Positions 44,642 through 53,415 of a stretch of DNA of 64,000 nucleotides are shown here, piece after piece. A program made the position numbers and the translations under genes. Source of the stretch: Tautonia plasticadhaerens (lineage in GTDB: Bacteria > Planctomycetota > Planctomycetia > Isosphaerales > Isosphaeraceae); NCBI RefSeq assembly GCF_007752535.1, contig NZ_CP036426.1, positions 4,774,001 through 4,838,000 on the forward strand, given 5' to 3'. The notes beneath the pieces were generated by a model. That model saw only the letters and a list, made by a program, of their open reading frames with translations, had not been told where the DNA came from and made no database searches. Within the stretch, counting starts at the first letter, position 1; each line of letters opens with the position of its first letter.

Positions 44642-44651
44642 GTTAGAATCG
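44642..44651 (+). promoter_or_regulatory. candidate -10 element of the alpha/beta hydrolase gene
   Basis: GTTAGAATC (44642-44650) matches the -10 region of the strong promoter at 49658-49663 and lies 75 bases before the ATG at 44719, almost the same distance as in that promoter. No good -35 element precedes it. Confidence 0.35.
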
Positions 44652-44718
44652 CCGGGCGATCGATCGGGCCGGGGGCGTCGGAGCCGTCCGGCCCCCGGAT
44701 CGGCCCGGAGCCCCGACC

Positions 44719-46713
44719 ATGACCGTGATGACCTCGCGATGGACCCTGGCCCTCGCCCTGCTCGGGGCCCCGGCCGTCGCCCAGGACGACCGACACCCGC
44801 CGACCGAGGAGCAGCTCGCGACGATCCGGGAGAGGTCGGCCGAGTTGGCCGACCGGCTGGACCGGCTTGAGGCGTCGCTGATCGCCGATGAGCGGGAGGT
44901 GGGGGACGCCTTCGCCGACGTCGCCGTCTTCCTGAAGGCGGCCGAATGGATCGATCGCCACGGCGAGTACTTCGAGGAGGGCTCGGCCGCGTGGACCCTC
45001 GACGCCCTCGACCGGGGCCTTGCCCGGGCGGAGCAGGCCATCGGCGGCGATCGGCCCTGGACGACGGCCGGAGGGGGGGTGGTCCGGGGGTACGTCTCGA
45101 AGGTCGACGGCTCGGTCCAGCCGTATGCGGTGTACCGGCCGGAGGGGCTGGACCGCGAGGCCCGGGTCCGGCTGGACGTGGTCCTGCACGGCCGGAACGC
45201 GCGTTTGAATGAGGTCCGGTTCATCCGAGATCATGAGGGCAAGGCCACGCCCGAGGGGATCGACGAGCGGATCGTCCTGCACGTCTACGGGAGGGGGAAC
45301 AACGCGTACCGGTGGGCGGGGGAGTCGGACGTGTTCGAGGCGATCGCCGCCGTCCGCCGCACGGAGCGGATCGACCCGGAGCGGATCGTCCTGAGGGGCT
45401 TCTCGATGGGGGGGGCCGGGGCCTGGCACCTGGGGCTGCACCACCCGAGCCTCTGGGCGGCCGTCGAGGCCGGGGCGGGGTTCTCGGAGACGATCCATTA
45501 CGCGAAGCTTGAGGACATCCCCGAATACCAGCGCAAGGCGTTGCACATCTATGATGCGGCCGATTACGCCCTGAATGCGTCCAACGTGCCGATCGTCGGC
45601 TACGGCGGCGAGGAGGATCCGCAGCTCCGGGCGTCGGAGAACGTCGTGGAGGCCCTCAGGGTCCTCGGCTTCGAGACGACGACAGAGGGGCTCCAGACCA
45701 GGGCCGAGGGCCTGGAGTTCCTCCGGGTCGTCGGCGCAGGGATGGGGCACCGCGTCGACGAGGCGAGCCGGGCGGTGATCGACGCCTTCGTGGATGAGCA
45801 CGCCGAGCGGGGGGTCGCCTTCGACCGCCCCCGGGTCCGGTTCGTCACCTACACGGCGAAGTACCACCGGGCGGCCTGGATCCAGGTGGAGGAGCTGATC
45901 GAGCACTACGCCAGGGCTACGGTCGAGGCCGAGGTCGACCCGGAATCGAGGGGCGTGGTCGAGGTCGCCACCGAGAACGTGGCCGTGCTCGCGGTGGAGC
46001 GTCAGGTGGCCGATCGGGCGAGGATCGACGGCGTCGAGCTGCCGCTGGCCGACGCGGCCGGGAGCCTGCTGCCGTCGGTCTACTACCGACGCCGGGGCGA
46101 TTCCTGGTTCGCGCTCGACTACGACGAATCCCGGGAGATCCAGCTCAACGCGACCGCCCGCAAGCGACCGGGCATCCAGGGCCCGATCGATGACGCCTTC
46201 ACCGGGTCGTTCCTCTGCGTCCGGGGAACCGGCCCGGCCTGGAACCCCCGCGTCCAGCGGTGGGCCGAGGAGCGGCTCGACTGCTTCGCCTCGGAATGGG
46301 ACGAATGGATGCGCGGGGATTTGCCGATCAAGGACGACGCGGACGTGACGGCCGAGGACCTCCGGCGGTCCCACCTCGTCCTGTTCGGAGACCCGGGGTC
46401 GAACCGGCTGATCGGGCAGCTGCTCCCCGAGCTTCCCCTGGCCTGGACCCGGGATCGCGTCGGGTTCCTCGACCCCTTCGAGGCGGCCGACCACGCCCCG
46501 GCGATGATCGCGCCGAACCCCCTGAATTCGGGGCGGTACGTCGTCGTCAACAGCGGCCACACCTTCGGGGCCGACGCGTTCCGGGGCACGAACGCGTTGC
46601 TGTATCCCCGGCTGGGGGATTACGCCGTCTTCCGGGTCGATGACGACGGCGGGGAGGTCGTCAGCTCGGGGTACTTCGACGAGTCATGGCGGCTGGAAGT
46701 GGAGGGAGACTGA
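44719..46713 (+). CDS. secreted alpha/beta hydrolase of the prolyl-oligopeptidase/esterase type
   Basis: A 664-residue protein with a signal peptide (RWTLALALLGAPAVAQ, about 7-22). An N-terminal helical segment (about 30-110) leads to the hydrolase core: VVLHGRNAR (oxyanion region, about 154-162) and the nucleophile elbow RGFSMGGAGAWH (Ser near 237), followed by a probable catalytic His in GAGMGHRVDE (near 343). Residues about 370-664 form an additional beta-rich domain that is not recognised. The family hydrolyses esters or peptides; the substrate is unknown. GGAG upstream supports the start. It lies between the ubiA operon and mqnE on opposite strands and has no evident role in quinone synthesis. 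Confidence 0.82.
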   Translation: MTVMTSRWTLALALLGAPAVAQDDRHPPTEEQLATIRERSAELADRLDRLEASLIADEREVGDAFADVAVFLKAAEWIDRHGEYFEEGSAAWTLDALDRGLARAEQAIGGDRPWTTAGGGVVRGYVSKVDGSVQPYAVYRPEGLDREARVRLDVVLHGRNARLNEVRFIRDHEGKATPEGIDERIVLHVYGRGNNAYRWAGESDVFEAIAAVRRTERIDPERIVLRGFSMGGAGAWHLGLHHPSLWAAVEAGAGFSETIHYAKLEDIPEYQRKALHIYDAADYALNASNVPIVGYGGEEDPQLRASENVVEALRVLGFETTTEGLQTRAEGLEFLRVVGAGMGHRVDEASRAVIDAFVDEHAERGVAFDRPRVRFVTYTAKYHRAAWIQVEELIEHYARATVEAEVDPESRGVVEVATENVAVLAVERQVADRARIDGVELPLADAAGSLLPSVYYRRRGDSWFALDYDESREIQLNATARKRPGIQGPIDDAFTGSFLCVRGTGPAWNPRVQRWAEERLDCFASEWDEWMRGDLPIKDDADVTAEDLRRSHLVLFGDPGSNRLIGQLLPELPLAWTRDRVGFLDPFEAADHAPAMIAPNPLNSGRYVVVNSGHTFGADAFRGTNALLYPRLGDYAVFRVDDDGGEVVSSGYFDESWRLEVEGD

Positions 46714-46781
46714 CGAGGCGAGGACGGCCGATGCCCGGTCGGCGGTGGGGCATCGGCCATCCGGGTTCGATCGGGGGAGGC

Positions 46782-47930
46782 TCAGCGGACCACGCCGGCG
46801 AGGGCGGGCACGTCGATGTGCTCCCCGGGCCACCAGCGGGCGCCTTCGCGTTCGATGCGGTTGTAGAGGGTGTCACGCTCGACGGGGATCCGGCCGGCCT
46901 CCTCGATGAGGCGGCGGATCTCGGCGATGTTCATCTCCTGGGGGGTCTCGGCGCCGGCCTCGTGGTAGATCGTCTCGTAGACGACCGTGCCGTCGAGGTC
47001 GTCGGCGCCGAAGGCCAGGGCGACTTGCGCCGTCTTGATGCCGAGCATGATCCAGTACGCCTTGATGTGGGGGAAGTTGTCCAGCATCAGGCGGCTGATG
47101 GCCATCGTCTTCAGGTCCATCACGCCGGAGGGCTTGGGGATGTCGTCCATCCGGGAGTTGTCCGGGTGGAAGGCCAGCGGGATGAACGTCTGGAAGCCGC
47201 CGGTCTGGTCCTGCAGCTCCCGGAGGCGGATCATGTGGTCGATCCGGTGCTCGGGCCGCTCGATGTGGCCGTAGAGCATCGTGGCGTTGGAGTGCAGCCC
47301 CAGCTCGTGGGCGGTCCGGTGGACCTCCAGCCAGGTCTCGGTCGAGGCCTTCGCGCCGCAGATCTCGTCCCGGACCTCGGGGTGGAAGATCTCGGCACCG
47401 CCGCCGGGGAGGCTGCCGAGGCCGGCGTCGAGCAGTCGGCCGAGGATGTCCTTCAGCGGGGCCCGCTCGATCTTGCGGAACCACTCGTACTCGACGGCCG
47501 TGTACGCCTTGACGTGGATCTCGGGGGCCGCCTCCTTCACCCAGCGGACGACGTCGACGTAGTACTGGAAGGGCAGCTTGTTGTGCAGGCCCCCGACGAT
47601 GTGCAGCTCGGTCGCCCCCCGGGCGTGGGCCTCCTCGGCCCGGCCCTTCACCTGGGCCTCGTCCATCGTGTAGGCGCGGTCCTCGCCCAGGTCGGCCCGG
47701 AAGGCGCAGAAGTCGCACTTGTAGACGCAGACGTTGGTCGGATTGATGTGGGTGTTGACGTTGTAATACGCGTAGTTGCCGTTGTAGCGCTCGCGGACGA
47801 GGTTGGCCAGCTCGCCGATCGTGAACAGGTCGTTCGACGCGTAGAGGGCCAGGCCGTCGTCGAAGCTCAGCCGATGGCCGGCCTCGACCTTCTCCCGGAT
47901 CTCTTGCAGCCGATGCGGGTCGGTCGCCAT
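46782..47930 (-). CDS. mqnE: aminofutalosine synthase (radical SAM)
   Basis: A 382-residue radical SAM enzyme of the futalosine pathway; it couples SAM with a chorismate-derived enolpyruvyl compound to make aminofutalosine. The iron-sulfur motif is NPTNVCVYKCDFCAF (CxxxCxxC, near residue 65). Diagnostic MqnE text: LHIVGGLHNKLPF (near 110), SLPGGGAEIFHPEVR (near 173) and LHSNATMLYGHIERPEHR (near 212). Length matches the family. Together with ubiD, ubiE, ubiX and ubiA it indicates futalosine-type menaquinone synthesis. Other pathway genes (mqnA, mqnB/mqnX, mqnC, mqnD) are not in the window. A good promoter lies 55-83 bases upstream. Confidence 0.96.
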   Translation of the reverse strand: MATDPHRLQEIREKVEAGHRLSFDDGLALYASNDLFTIGELANLVRERYNGNYAYYNVNTHINPTNVCVYKCDFCAFRADLGEDRAYTMDEAQVKGRAEEAHARGATELHIVGGLHNKLPFQYYVDVVRWVKEAAPEIHVKAYTAVEYEWFRKIERAPLKDILGRLLDAGLGSLPGGGAEIFHPEVRDEICGAKASTETWLEVHRTAHELGLHSNATMLYGHIERPEHRIDHMIRLRELQDQTGGFQTFIPLAFHPDNSRMDDIPKPSGVMDLKTMAISRLMLDNFPHIKAYWIMLGIKTAQVALAFGADDLDGTVVYETIYHEAGAETPQEMNIAEIRRLIEEAGRIPVERDTLYNRIEREGARWWPGEHIDVPALAGVVR

Positions 47931-47984
47931 GCGATGGGGTCCAGGTTGGAGGAGGGTCGTCGGGGTGGGGCCGTTTCGTCGGAA

Positions 47985-48013
47985 ATTTTAGTCGGAATTG
48001 AACGATCCATCAA
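47985..48013 (-). promoter_or_regulatory. sigma-70-like promoter of mqnE
   Basis: On the minus strand TTGATG (48013-48008), 17-base spacer, TAAAAT (47990-47985). The -10 matches five of six consensus bases. Transcription would start near 47978, leaving a leader of about 48 bases before the ATG at 47930. Confidence 0.6.
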
Positions 48014-48047
48014 GGAGGGCTTCGCGAGCCGAGGTGGGGAGGCGGGA

Positions 48048-49019
48048 TCAGTCGTCCTGTTCAGCCATCCGGCACCGGGCGTCGTCCCAGCCGATGAGCA
48101 GGACGCCGCCGAGGACGATCGTCAGGCCGACCGGGTGGGCCCAGCGGAAGGGCTCGCCGAGGATGACGTAGGAGAGCACGAGGGCCGAGGCCGGGATCAG
48201 GCCCTGGAAGCCGGCGGCGGTGGAGGCCGCGACCCGGGAGAGGCCGTTGAACCAGCAGAGGGCGCCGATCGGCAGCGCCAGGCCGACCCAGGCCAGGGCC
48301 GCCCATCCGGCGGGGCCGGGGGAGATCGACTCCGAGGAGGAAAGCCCCGCGACGATCGCCGCCGGGGTCGCCAGGCCGACGGCGACGATCGCCGCCAGCC
48401 CCAGCGCGGCCCCGGGTTTCACCTGCATGGAGACCGACTTGGCCGCCACCGTATTCAAGGCCCCGCAGCCGACGGCCAGCACGAGCAGGCCCGTCCCCAG
48501 CACGGGCATGCGGCCCCCGCCTCCCTCGGTGCCTCCGCCGAGCTGGATGGCGAGGATGCCGAGGATGGCCAGGCCGATTGCCCCCAGGCGACGCCACCCC
48601 AGGGCCTCGCCGAGCACGGCGCAGGAGGCGATGGCCGTGGCCGCCGGGCTGGAGCTGCGGACCACGCTGCCGACCACGCCGGAGGTCAGTTTCAGCCCGA
48701 AGAAGAGCAGGACGCCGAAGCCGTAGAGCCCCAGCGCCGCGACGGTGAGGATCTTCACCCAGCCGGCCCGGTCGAGCCCGAGCAGCGCCCGGCGCTCCCG
48801 GATCACCAGGGGGGCCAGGATTAGGGCCGCGGGGACCTCCCGGAGGCAGGAGGCGACGAGGACCGGGAAGGCGTCGGCCACCAGCTTGCCCGCCGGGACG
48901 ACGCTGCCGAAGCAGATCGCCCCGAGGGCGAGCATGAGGTAGCGTCGGAGGCCGGTGAGCCGTTCCGAGAGCTGATGGGCGGATTCGACGGGCAGGGGGT
49001 GGGTGAGTTCGAAGGGCAT
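48048..49019 (-). CDS. EamA-family (DMT) transporter
   Basis: A 323-residue membrane protein with ten hydrophobic helices in two homologous halves, the duplicated EamA layout. Each half ends in a Gly/Pro-rich pair of helices (AALGLYGFGVLLFFGLKLTS in the first; FQGLIPASALVLSYVILGEPFRW in the second, where the E-P-F/L motif is typical). Such carriers export amino acids, nucleotides or other metabolites; no substrate can be named. It lies downstream of and co-directional with the SWIM-domain gene, with 114 bases between. Confidence 0.9.
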   Translation of the reverse strand: MPFELTHPLPVESAHQLSERLTGLRRYLMLALGAICFGSVVPAGKLVADAFPVLVASCLREVPAALILAPLVIRERRALLGLDRAGWVKILTVAALGLYGFGVLLFFGLKLTSGVVGSVVRSSSPAATAIASCAVLGEALGWRRLGAIGLAILGILAIQLGGGTEGGGGRMPVLGTGLLVLAVGCGALNTVAAKSVSMQVKPGAALGLAAIVAVGLATPAAIVAGLSSSESISPGPAGWAALAWVGLALPIGALCWFNGLSRVAASTAAGFQGLIPASALVLSYVILGEPFRWAHPVGLTIVLGGVLLIGWDDARCRMAEQDD

Positions 49020-49133
49020 GGCTCGCGATCGGGGGTTCGGTTCCAGGCCGAGGACCCGGGGGCGAGTCGGGTCCTCGGGATGTCACCGGCGGGGTGCGAA
49101 CGCCATGCCGGGCGGGATCGTTCCCGATCGGGA

Positions 49134-49505
49134 TCAGAACGGCGTGCGGGCCCGGATCGGGGGCCGGGAAGGGGGCGAGGGCCGGGGGTCGCCCCGGTCC
49201 TCCCGCTCGATCAGGCCGCAGGCGACCAGGGCCCGGACGTGCTTGCAGCCGAGCGGGTCGAGGCCCTCGCGGCGGTAGATGAAGTCGGGGCAGTCGCAGC
49301 AGGCGCCGTGGTGGGTCTGGGCGATGTCGTATCGGGTGCCGTCGGGCTTGGTCAGCTCGAAGGCACGGCGGGCGACGTAGGGATCGCTCAACACCGGCCG
49401 GACGCCGTACGGGAACCCGTCGATCGTCAGGTAGAGCTGGAACTTGCGCCCCTTCGCCGGGGGGGGGGCGTCGGCGGGTCGGGCCGGCAGGGTCGAGGTC
49501 GCCAT
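49134..49505 (-). CDS. small SWIM-type zinc-finger protein
   Basis: A 123-residue protein. The core is CDCPDFIYRREGLDP followed by GCKHVRAL (about 69-92), which fits the C-x-C-x(n)-C-x-H pattern of SWIM zinc fingers, thought to bind DNA or protein. Residues 22-60 have a beta hairpin that leads into the finger; the tail is Pro/Arg-rich. No catalytic domain is attached, unlike SWIM domains in helicases or transposases. GGGAGG upstream supports ATG 49505. Its promoter region carries two GTATACGTC direct repeats. Regulation of its own promoter is possible but unproven. Confidence 0.72.
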   Translation of the reverse strand: MATSTLPARPADAPPPAKGRKFQLYLTIDGFPYGVRPVLSDPYVARRAFELTKPDGTRYDIAQTHHGACCDCPDFIYRREGLDPLGCKHVRALVACGLIEREDRGDPRPSPPSRPPIRARTPF

Positions 49506-49564
49506 CGGTGGGGATCCTCCCGGGGGGTCGGACGGCTCCGGTCGAGTCGCTCGCGTCTTCGTGC

Positions 49565-49570
49565 AGTATA
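49565..49570 (-). promoter_or_regulatory. candidate -10 element of the SWIM gene
   Basis: TATACT on the minus strand (49570-49565) matches five of six -10 consensus bases and lies 60 bases before the ATG at 49505. The -35 region is poor. The element overlaps the first GTATACGTC repeat, so a protein bound to the repeats would block or assist this promoter. Confidence 0.4.
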
Positions 49571-49589
49571 CGTCTGTATTGTATACGTC
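49566..49589. repeat. direct repeat GTATACGTC, 15-base period
   Basis: GTATACGTC occurs at 49566-49574 and 49581-49589, separated by TGTATT. Each unit contains the palindrome GTATAC. The 24 bases are strikingly AT-rich for this genome. A 15-base period places the sites on roughly opposite faces of the helix. They resemble operator sites, located between the SWIM gene and exbB. Confidence 0.75.
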
Positions 49590-49635
49590 GTGACGGGGGG
49601 TTCAAGTTCGCCGGGGGCCGGGATTTCCGCCCGAA

Positions 49636-49663
49636 TTGACAGGGGGAGGGGGGCCGTTAGAAT
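49636..49663 (+). promoter_or_regulatory. strong sigma-70-type promoter of exbB
   Basis: TTGACA (49636-49641), perfect consensus, 16-base spacer, TAGAAT (49658-49663), five of six. It is the best promoter match in the window and lies 76 bases before the exbB ATG. Confidence 0.75.
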
Positions 49664-49738
49664 CGTGGCCTGGATTGACCGACCAGGAGGGGAGGCCCGA
49701 GGGAGCGATCGGGCTGGCAGCGACCGGGAGGGTGCCCG

Positions 49739-50662
49739 ATGGCTCGATTCGGAGCGGACGCGCCGGGGCACCGGCCCGCCCTGGTGCTCGCCCTTTGGGG
49801 GGGGCTGGCCCTGCCGGCGATCGGCCAGGAGGGGCCGCCGGCGGTCCCGGCGGCCGAGGCCGCGGCCGATCCGCCGGTCGGGGCAGAGGCCGAGACAGAA
49901 TTCGAGGCGCAACCCGACGCGGGAGAAGAAGATCCGGCCATCGCCGTCGGCACCGAGGGGGTGACGGCGCTGATCCGGGACGCCAACCCGATGCTGATCC
50001 CGCTGGTGCTCTGCTCGGTGGCGACCCTGGGGTTCGCCTTCGAGCGGCTGTTCGCCACCAGGCGGGGGCGGGTGATCCCGAAGGAGTTCGTCGAGCGGTT
50101 CCTGGACCGGCTCTCGACGGGGAAGCTGGACCGGGACCGGGCGGCCGAGCTGTGCCGGGCGCATGAGAGCCCGATGGCCCGGATCTTCGGCCACGCGATC
50201 CGGTACTGGGGGCAGCCGGCCACGGCGATCCGCCAGGCGGTGGACGCGGACTCGGCCTCGGAGGTCGCCGACCTGAAGCGGAACGTCCGGGTCCTCAACG
50301 GCACGACGACGCTGGCCCCCCTGCTGGGGCTGCTGGGGACGGTGGTCGGCCTGATCGAGGCGTTCGACGCCCTCGGGGCCCCGACGGCGCAGGGGGCGGA
50401 GAAGGGGCAGGCGCTGGCGCACGGGATCAGCCTGGCGCTGGTGGCCACGGCCTTCGGCCTGGCGATCGCGATCGTCTCGGTGGTGGCCTATTACTTCCTG
50501 CTCAACCGGATCGACGGCCTGGTCCGGGAGATGGACGAGCAGGTGCGCCGGGTGATCGAGCTGGTCTCGGCCGAGAGCTGGGCCGGGGCCGATCGCCGGG
50601 CGATCCCCCCCCCCGGCGCCACCGCCGCCGAGCGGGCGAGGCCGGAATCCCGGGTCCTCTGA
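49739..50662 (+). CDS. exbB: ExbB/TolQ/MotA-family proton channel protein
   Basis: A 307-residue membrane protein. An N-terminal signal-like helix (ALVLALWGGLALPAIGQ, about 14-30) is followed by an acidic linker (50-75), then the ExbB core: helix 1 NPMLIPLVLCSVATLGFAFE (about 82-101), a cytoplasmic loop, and helices 2 and 3 with TTLAPLLGLLGTVVGLIEAF (near 187) and ISLALVATAFGLAIAIVSVV (near 225). The LAPLLGLLGTV and LATTAxGL-like text is diagnostic. Together with ExbD it uses proton flow to energise outer-membrane transport or envelope processes. GGGAGG upstream supports the start. The adjacent exbD gene forms an operon; no TonB or receptor gene is near. Confidence 0.92.
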   Translation: MARFGADAPGHRPALVLALWGGLALPAIGQEGPPAVPAAEAAADPPVGAEAETEFEAQPDAGEEDPAIAVGTEGVTALIRDANPMLIPLVLCSVATLGFAFERLFATRRGRVIPKEFVERFLDRLSTGKLDRDRAAELCRAHESPMARIFGHAIRYWGQPATAIRQAVDADSASEVADLKRNVRVLNGTTTLAPLLGLLGTVVGLIEAFDALGAPTAQGAEKGQALAHGISLALVATAFGLAIAIVSVVAYYFLLNRIDGLVREMDEQVRRVIELVSAESWAGADRRAIPPPGATAAERARPESRVL

Positions 50663-50703
50663 CCGACCGAATCGGGTCCCCTCCCCCGGAACCGAGGCCG
50701 ACG

Positions 50704-51153
50704 ATGCTGGGAGAAGGCAAGCAGGACGAGGAGATGCCGTCCGTCACCATGACCCCCATGGTGGACGTCATGCTCTGCCTGTTGATCTTCTTCATGGTGG
50801 CCTCCCGGCTGTACGATTGGGACGAGCAGCAGTTCAACGTCCGGGTGCCGGAGGTGGGGGATGCGTCGCCGCTGACCTCCCGGCCGGAGGACCTGACCCT
50901 GACGGTCGTCGAGCCGGGGTTGGTGGCCGTCGGCGGGGAGCAGTACGACCTGGAGGCGCTCCGGGGCGTCCTCGAATCGGCCCGGGAGGCGTACGAGGAC
51001 CAGGGGGTCCGGATCCGGGGGGACGCCTCCTTGAGCTTCCAGGACCTGGCCGACGTGCTCTCGGCCTGCGACTCGGCCGGGATCCGGCACGTCTCGCTCC
51101 TCGTGAGGCCGCGGGACGAGCCCGACGCCGGGGCCGTCGGCGGGGCCGAGTGA
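50704..51153 (+). CDS. exbD: ExbD/TolR-family protein
   Basis: A 149-residue protein with a single N-terminal membrane helix in which the family Asp is present: TPMVDVMLCLLIFFMVAS (about 17-34, Asp21), the proton-accepting residue. The periplasmic part has the beta-alpha fold text LVAVGGEQYDLEALRGVLE and VRIRGDASLSFQDLADVLSACDSAG (near 100-125). Length is typical. It is 41 bases after exbB and forms the usual pair with it. Confidence 0.92.
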   Translation: MLGEGKQDEEMPSVTMTPMVDVMLCLLIFFMVASRLYDWDEQQFNVRVPEVGDASPLTSRPEDLTLTVVEPGLVAVGGEQYDLEALRGVLESAREAYEDQGVRIRGDASLSFQDLADVLSACDSAGIRHVSLLVRPRDEPDAGAVGGAE

Positions 51154-51248
51154 CCCGACCCGGTCGACCCCCTCCCACTCTCCTCGTCCGACGTCAACCC
51201 GATCCCCGCCCCGAACGACCTCGCCCTTCCCAGGAGTCCCCGCCGCCC

Positions 51249-51971
51249 ATGGCCTCTCACGACCTTCCCGCCGAGATCGCCGCCGAGATCCACCAGCCGG
51301 TCCCGAAGTGGGCCCTGCACCGGAGGATGTACAACTGGGTGCTCCACTGGGCCGAGACCCCCTACGCCCTGCCGGCGCTGGTGGTCATGTCGTTCGTGGA
51401 GAGCAGCGTCTTCCCGATCCCCCCCGACGTGCTGCTGATCCCCCTGGTCCTGATGGCGACCACCCGCTGGTGGCGCCTGGCGGCCTGGTGCACGGTGGCC
51501 TCGGTGCTGGGGGGGCTCTTCGGCTATCTGATCGGCTTCGCGGCCTGGGAGACGGTGGGGGTCTGGATCGTCCAGAACCTGGCGCACGTCGAACTGGTCG
51601 ACGTGGCCGGGCAGAAGGACATCGCCCTGCCGCCCTACATGATCAAGTCGATCGGCGTCGATCGCCTGGGGGGTGAGTACCTGTTCCAGGTGTACGACCA
51701 CTGGAACGCCTGGATCGTCTTCATCTTCGGCCTGACCCCCCTGCCCTACAAGCTGGTGACGATCACGGCCGGGGTGGCGCAGGTGGACCTGGCGATCTTC
51801 ACGATCGCCTCGGTCGCCTCCCGGGGGCTCCGGTTCTTCGTGGTCGCCTGGATCATCAAGACCTGGGGCCCGCCGGCCCGGGTCTTCGTGGAGAAGTACT
51901 TCAACCTGCTGGCGGTCGCCTTCGTCCTGCTCCTGGTCGGCGGATTCGCGGTCTTGAAGTTCGTGCTCTGA
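51249..51971 (+). CDS. VTT/DedA-family membrane protein (YqaA-like)
   Basis: A 240-residue protein with about five hydrophobic helices. Typical text: MSFVESSVFPIPPDVLLIPL (about 52-71, the re-entrant F/Y-ESSxFPIPPD motif) and TPLPYKLVTITAGVAQVDL (near 173), both hallmarks of the VTT/DedA fold of lipid scramblases and flippases. It lies downstream of exbBD and probably shares their transcript, although the 95-base gap leaves this open. A role in membrane lipid handling or membrane potential is the family expectation. Confidence 0.87.
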   Translation: MASHDLPAEIAAEIHQPVPKWALHRRMYNWVLHWAETPYALPALVVMSFVESSVFPIPPDVLLIPLVLMATTRWWRLAAWCTVASVLGGLFGYLIGFAAWETVGVWIVQNLAHVELVDVAGQKDIALPPYMIKSIGVDRLGGEYLFQVYDHWNAWIVFIFGLTPLPYKLVTITAGVAQVDLAIFTIASVASRGLRFFVVAWIIKTWGPPARVFVEKYFNLLAVAFVLLLVGGFAVLKFVL

Positions 51972-51996
51972 GCCGGCGGGATGATGACCCCGGGCC

Positions 51997-52150
51997 TCCT
52001 CATCCGGGCGACGCCCACCCTCTCCCCCGCCGACGGGGGCGAGGGTCGGATTCTTTGGTGAGGGGGCACGGCGCTCGAATTTGAGCGCCTTGCCCCCTCA
52101 CCCGGCCTCCGGCCACCCGCTCCGCCCGAGGCCGGGAACGAGGGTCGGGA
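51997..52150. repeat. two degenerate copies of the palindromic intergenic element
   Basis: The stretch has CTCATCCGGGCGACGCCC...CCCCCGCCGACGGGGGCGAGGG and then CCCCTCACCCGGCCTCCGG...CGAGGGTCGGGA, both close to the left half of the 40301-40410 unit. The copies flank the hairpin at 52057-52102. They lie between convergent genes. Confidence 0.65.
52057..52102. terminator. bidirectional terminator-like hairpin
   Basis: A 20-base arm (52057-52076) pairs with 52083-52102 with a single mismatch around the loop GAATTT. It lies between the convergent ends of the DedA-type gene and the ABC permease gene, the right place for a two-way terminator. Confidence 0.65.
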
Positions 52151-52197
52151 ACTGGCCCGATCCCGATCCCGATCGCGTGCCCGTCCTCCGGATTCGG

Positions 52198-53415
52198 TCA
52201 TTCGTGCCGCAGGGCGTCGATCGGGTTGAGCAGCGCGGCCTTGAGCGCCGGGAGGATGCCGAAGACGACTCCCGTCCCGGCCGAGATGCCGAAGCCGATG
52301 ATGACGGCCCAGAGCGGCACGGCCACGTCGACCATCTGCGGGTGCAGGCTGACGATCGCCGTGAGGCCGTAGCCGAGCCCGACGCCGAGGCCGCCGCCGA
52401 GCAGGCTGAGGACGACGGCCTCGGTGAGGAACTGGAGCATGATGTCCCGCCTCCGGGCGCCGACCGCCTTGCGGAGGCCGATCTCCCGGGTCCGCTCGGT
52501 GACGCTGACGAGCATCACGTTCATGATGCCGATGCCGCCGACCAGCAGCGAGATGCCGACGATCCCGGCCAGGACGGCGGTGGCCACGATGCTGATGCTG
52601 TTGAAGGCGGTGAGGATCTCGTCCTGGGTGCGGATCTGGAAGTCGTTGGGCTGGTAGGCGTCGAGCCGGTGGCGGCGCCTGAGGATGCTGACGACCTGGG
52701 CCTTGGCCTCGGGCACCTGGGTCTCGTCCAGGGCCCGGGCGGCCAGGGCGATGTTGGTCCGGGAGGCGGGGTACATCGTCAACGCCATCGTGTAGGGGAT
52801 GAGCACGAGGTCGTCCTGGCTGTTGCCCAGCACGCTCCCCTTCTCGGCGAGGATGCCGACGACCCGGAAGCGGCGGCCGTCGACCAGCAGGGTCCGGCCG
52901 ACGAGGTCGTCCCCCTGCTCCAGCTTGCGCAACACCTCCCGCCCCAGGACGCAGACCGGGTGCCGGCGCTCGATGTCGAGGAAGGTGAAGGCGCGGCCGA
53001 CCTCGACGGGCATGTTGCGGATGGCGTGGTACTCGGCCGAGACGCCTTCGAGCTGGGTGGTGACCTCGGTCCGGCCGATCGCGACGGTGGCCGTCGGCTG
53101 GGGGATGAGCGGCGAGATCGACTCCAGGGTGGAGCACTCGGCGCGGAGGGCCTCCACGTCCCGGAGGTCGAGCGTGACCCGGCCGAGCCGCTTGCCGGCC
53201 TCGCCGCCGGGGCGCTCGGGCCAGATCCACATGGCGTTGGTGCCCAGGCCCTGGAGGAACTCCGAGACGTACCCGGTGAACCCCTGGACGACGCTGACCA
53301 CGGTGATCGTCGAGGTGACGGCGATGATGATGCCGAGCACCGTCAGGACCGACCGCATCTTGTTGGCCCAGAGCTGTTCCAGGGCGCTCCGGACGTTGGC
53401 CAGGACCATCATCAT
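52198..53415 (-). CDS. MacB-like ABC transporter permease (FtsX-type)
   Basis: A 405-residue membrane protein of the MacB/FtsX permease class. Helix 1 includes [27 protein letters not shown] (about 19-45), followed by a large periplasmic MacB_PCD domain (about 50-265) and three C-terminal helices with [23 protein letters not shown] (about 282-304) and NPIDALRHE at the end. All are diagnostic. The ATG at 53415 overlaps the stop of the ATPase gene (ATGA). It is the last gene of the operon membrane protein-adaptor-ATPase-permease and probably exports a peptide, lipoprotein or toxin. Confidence 0.93.
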   Translation of the reverse strand: MMMVLANVRSALEQLWANKMRSVLTVLGIIIAVTSTITVVSVVQGFTGYVSEFLQGLGTNAMWIWPERPGGEAGKRLGRVTLDLRDVEALRAECSTLESISPLIPQPTATVAIGRTEVTTQLEGVSAEYHAIRNMPVEVGRAFTFLDIERRHPVCVLGREVLRKLEQGDDLVGRTLLVDGRRFRVVGILAEKGSVLGNSQDDLVLIPYTMALTMYPASRTNIALAARALDETQVPEAKAQVVSILRRRHRLDAYQPNDFQIRTQDEILTAFNSISIVATAVLAGIVGISLLVGGIGIMNVMLVSVTERTREIGLRKAVGARRRDIMLQFLTEAVVLSLLGGGLGVGLGYGLTAIVSLHPQMVDVAVPLWAVIIGFGISAGTGVVFGILPALKAALLNPIDALRHE

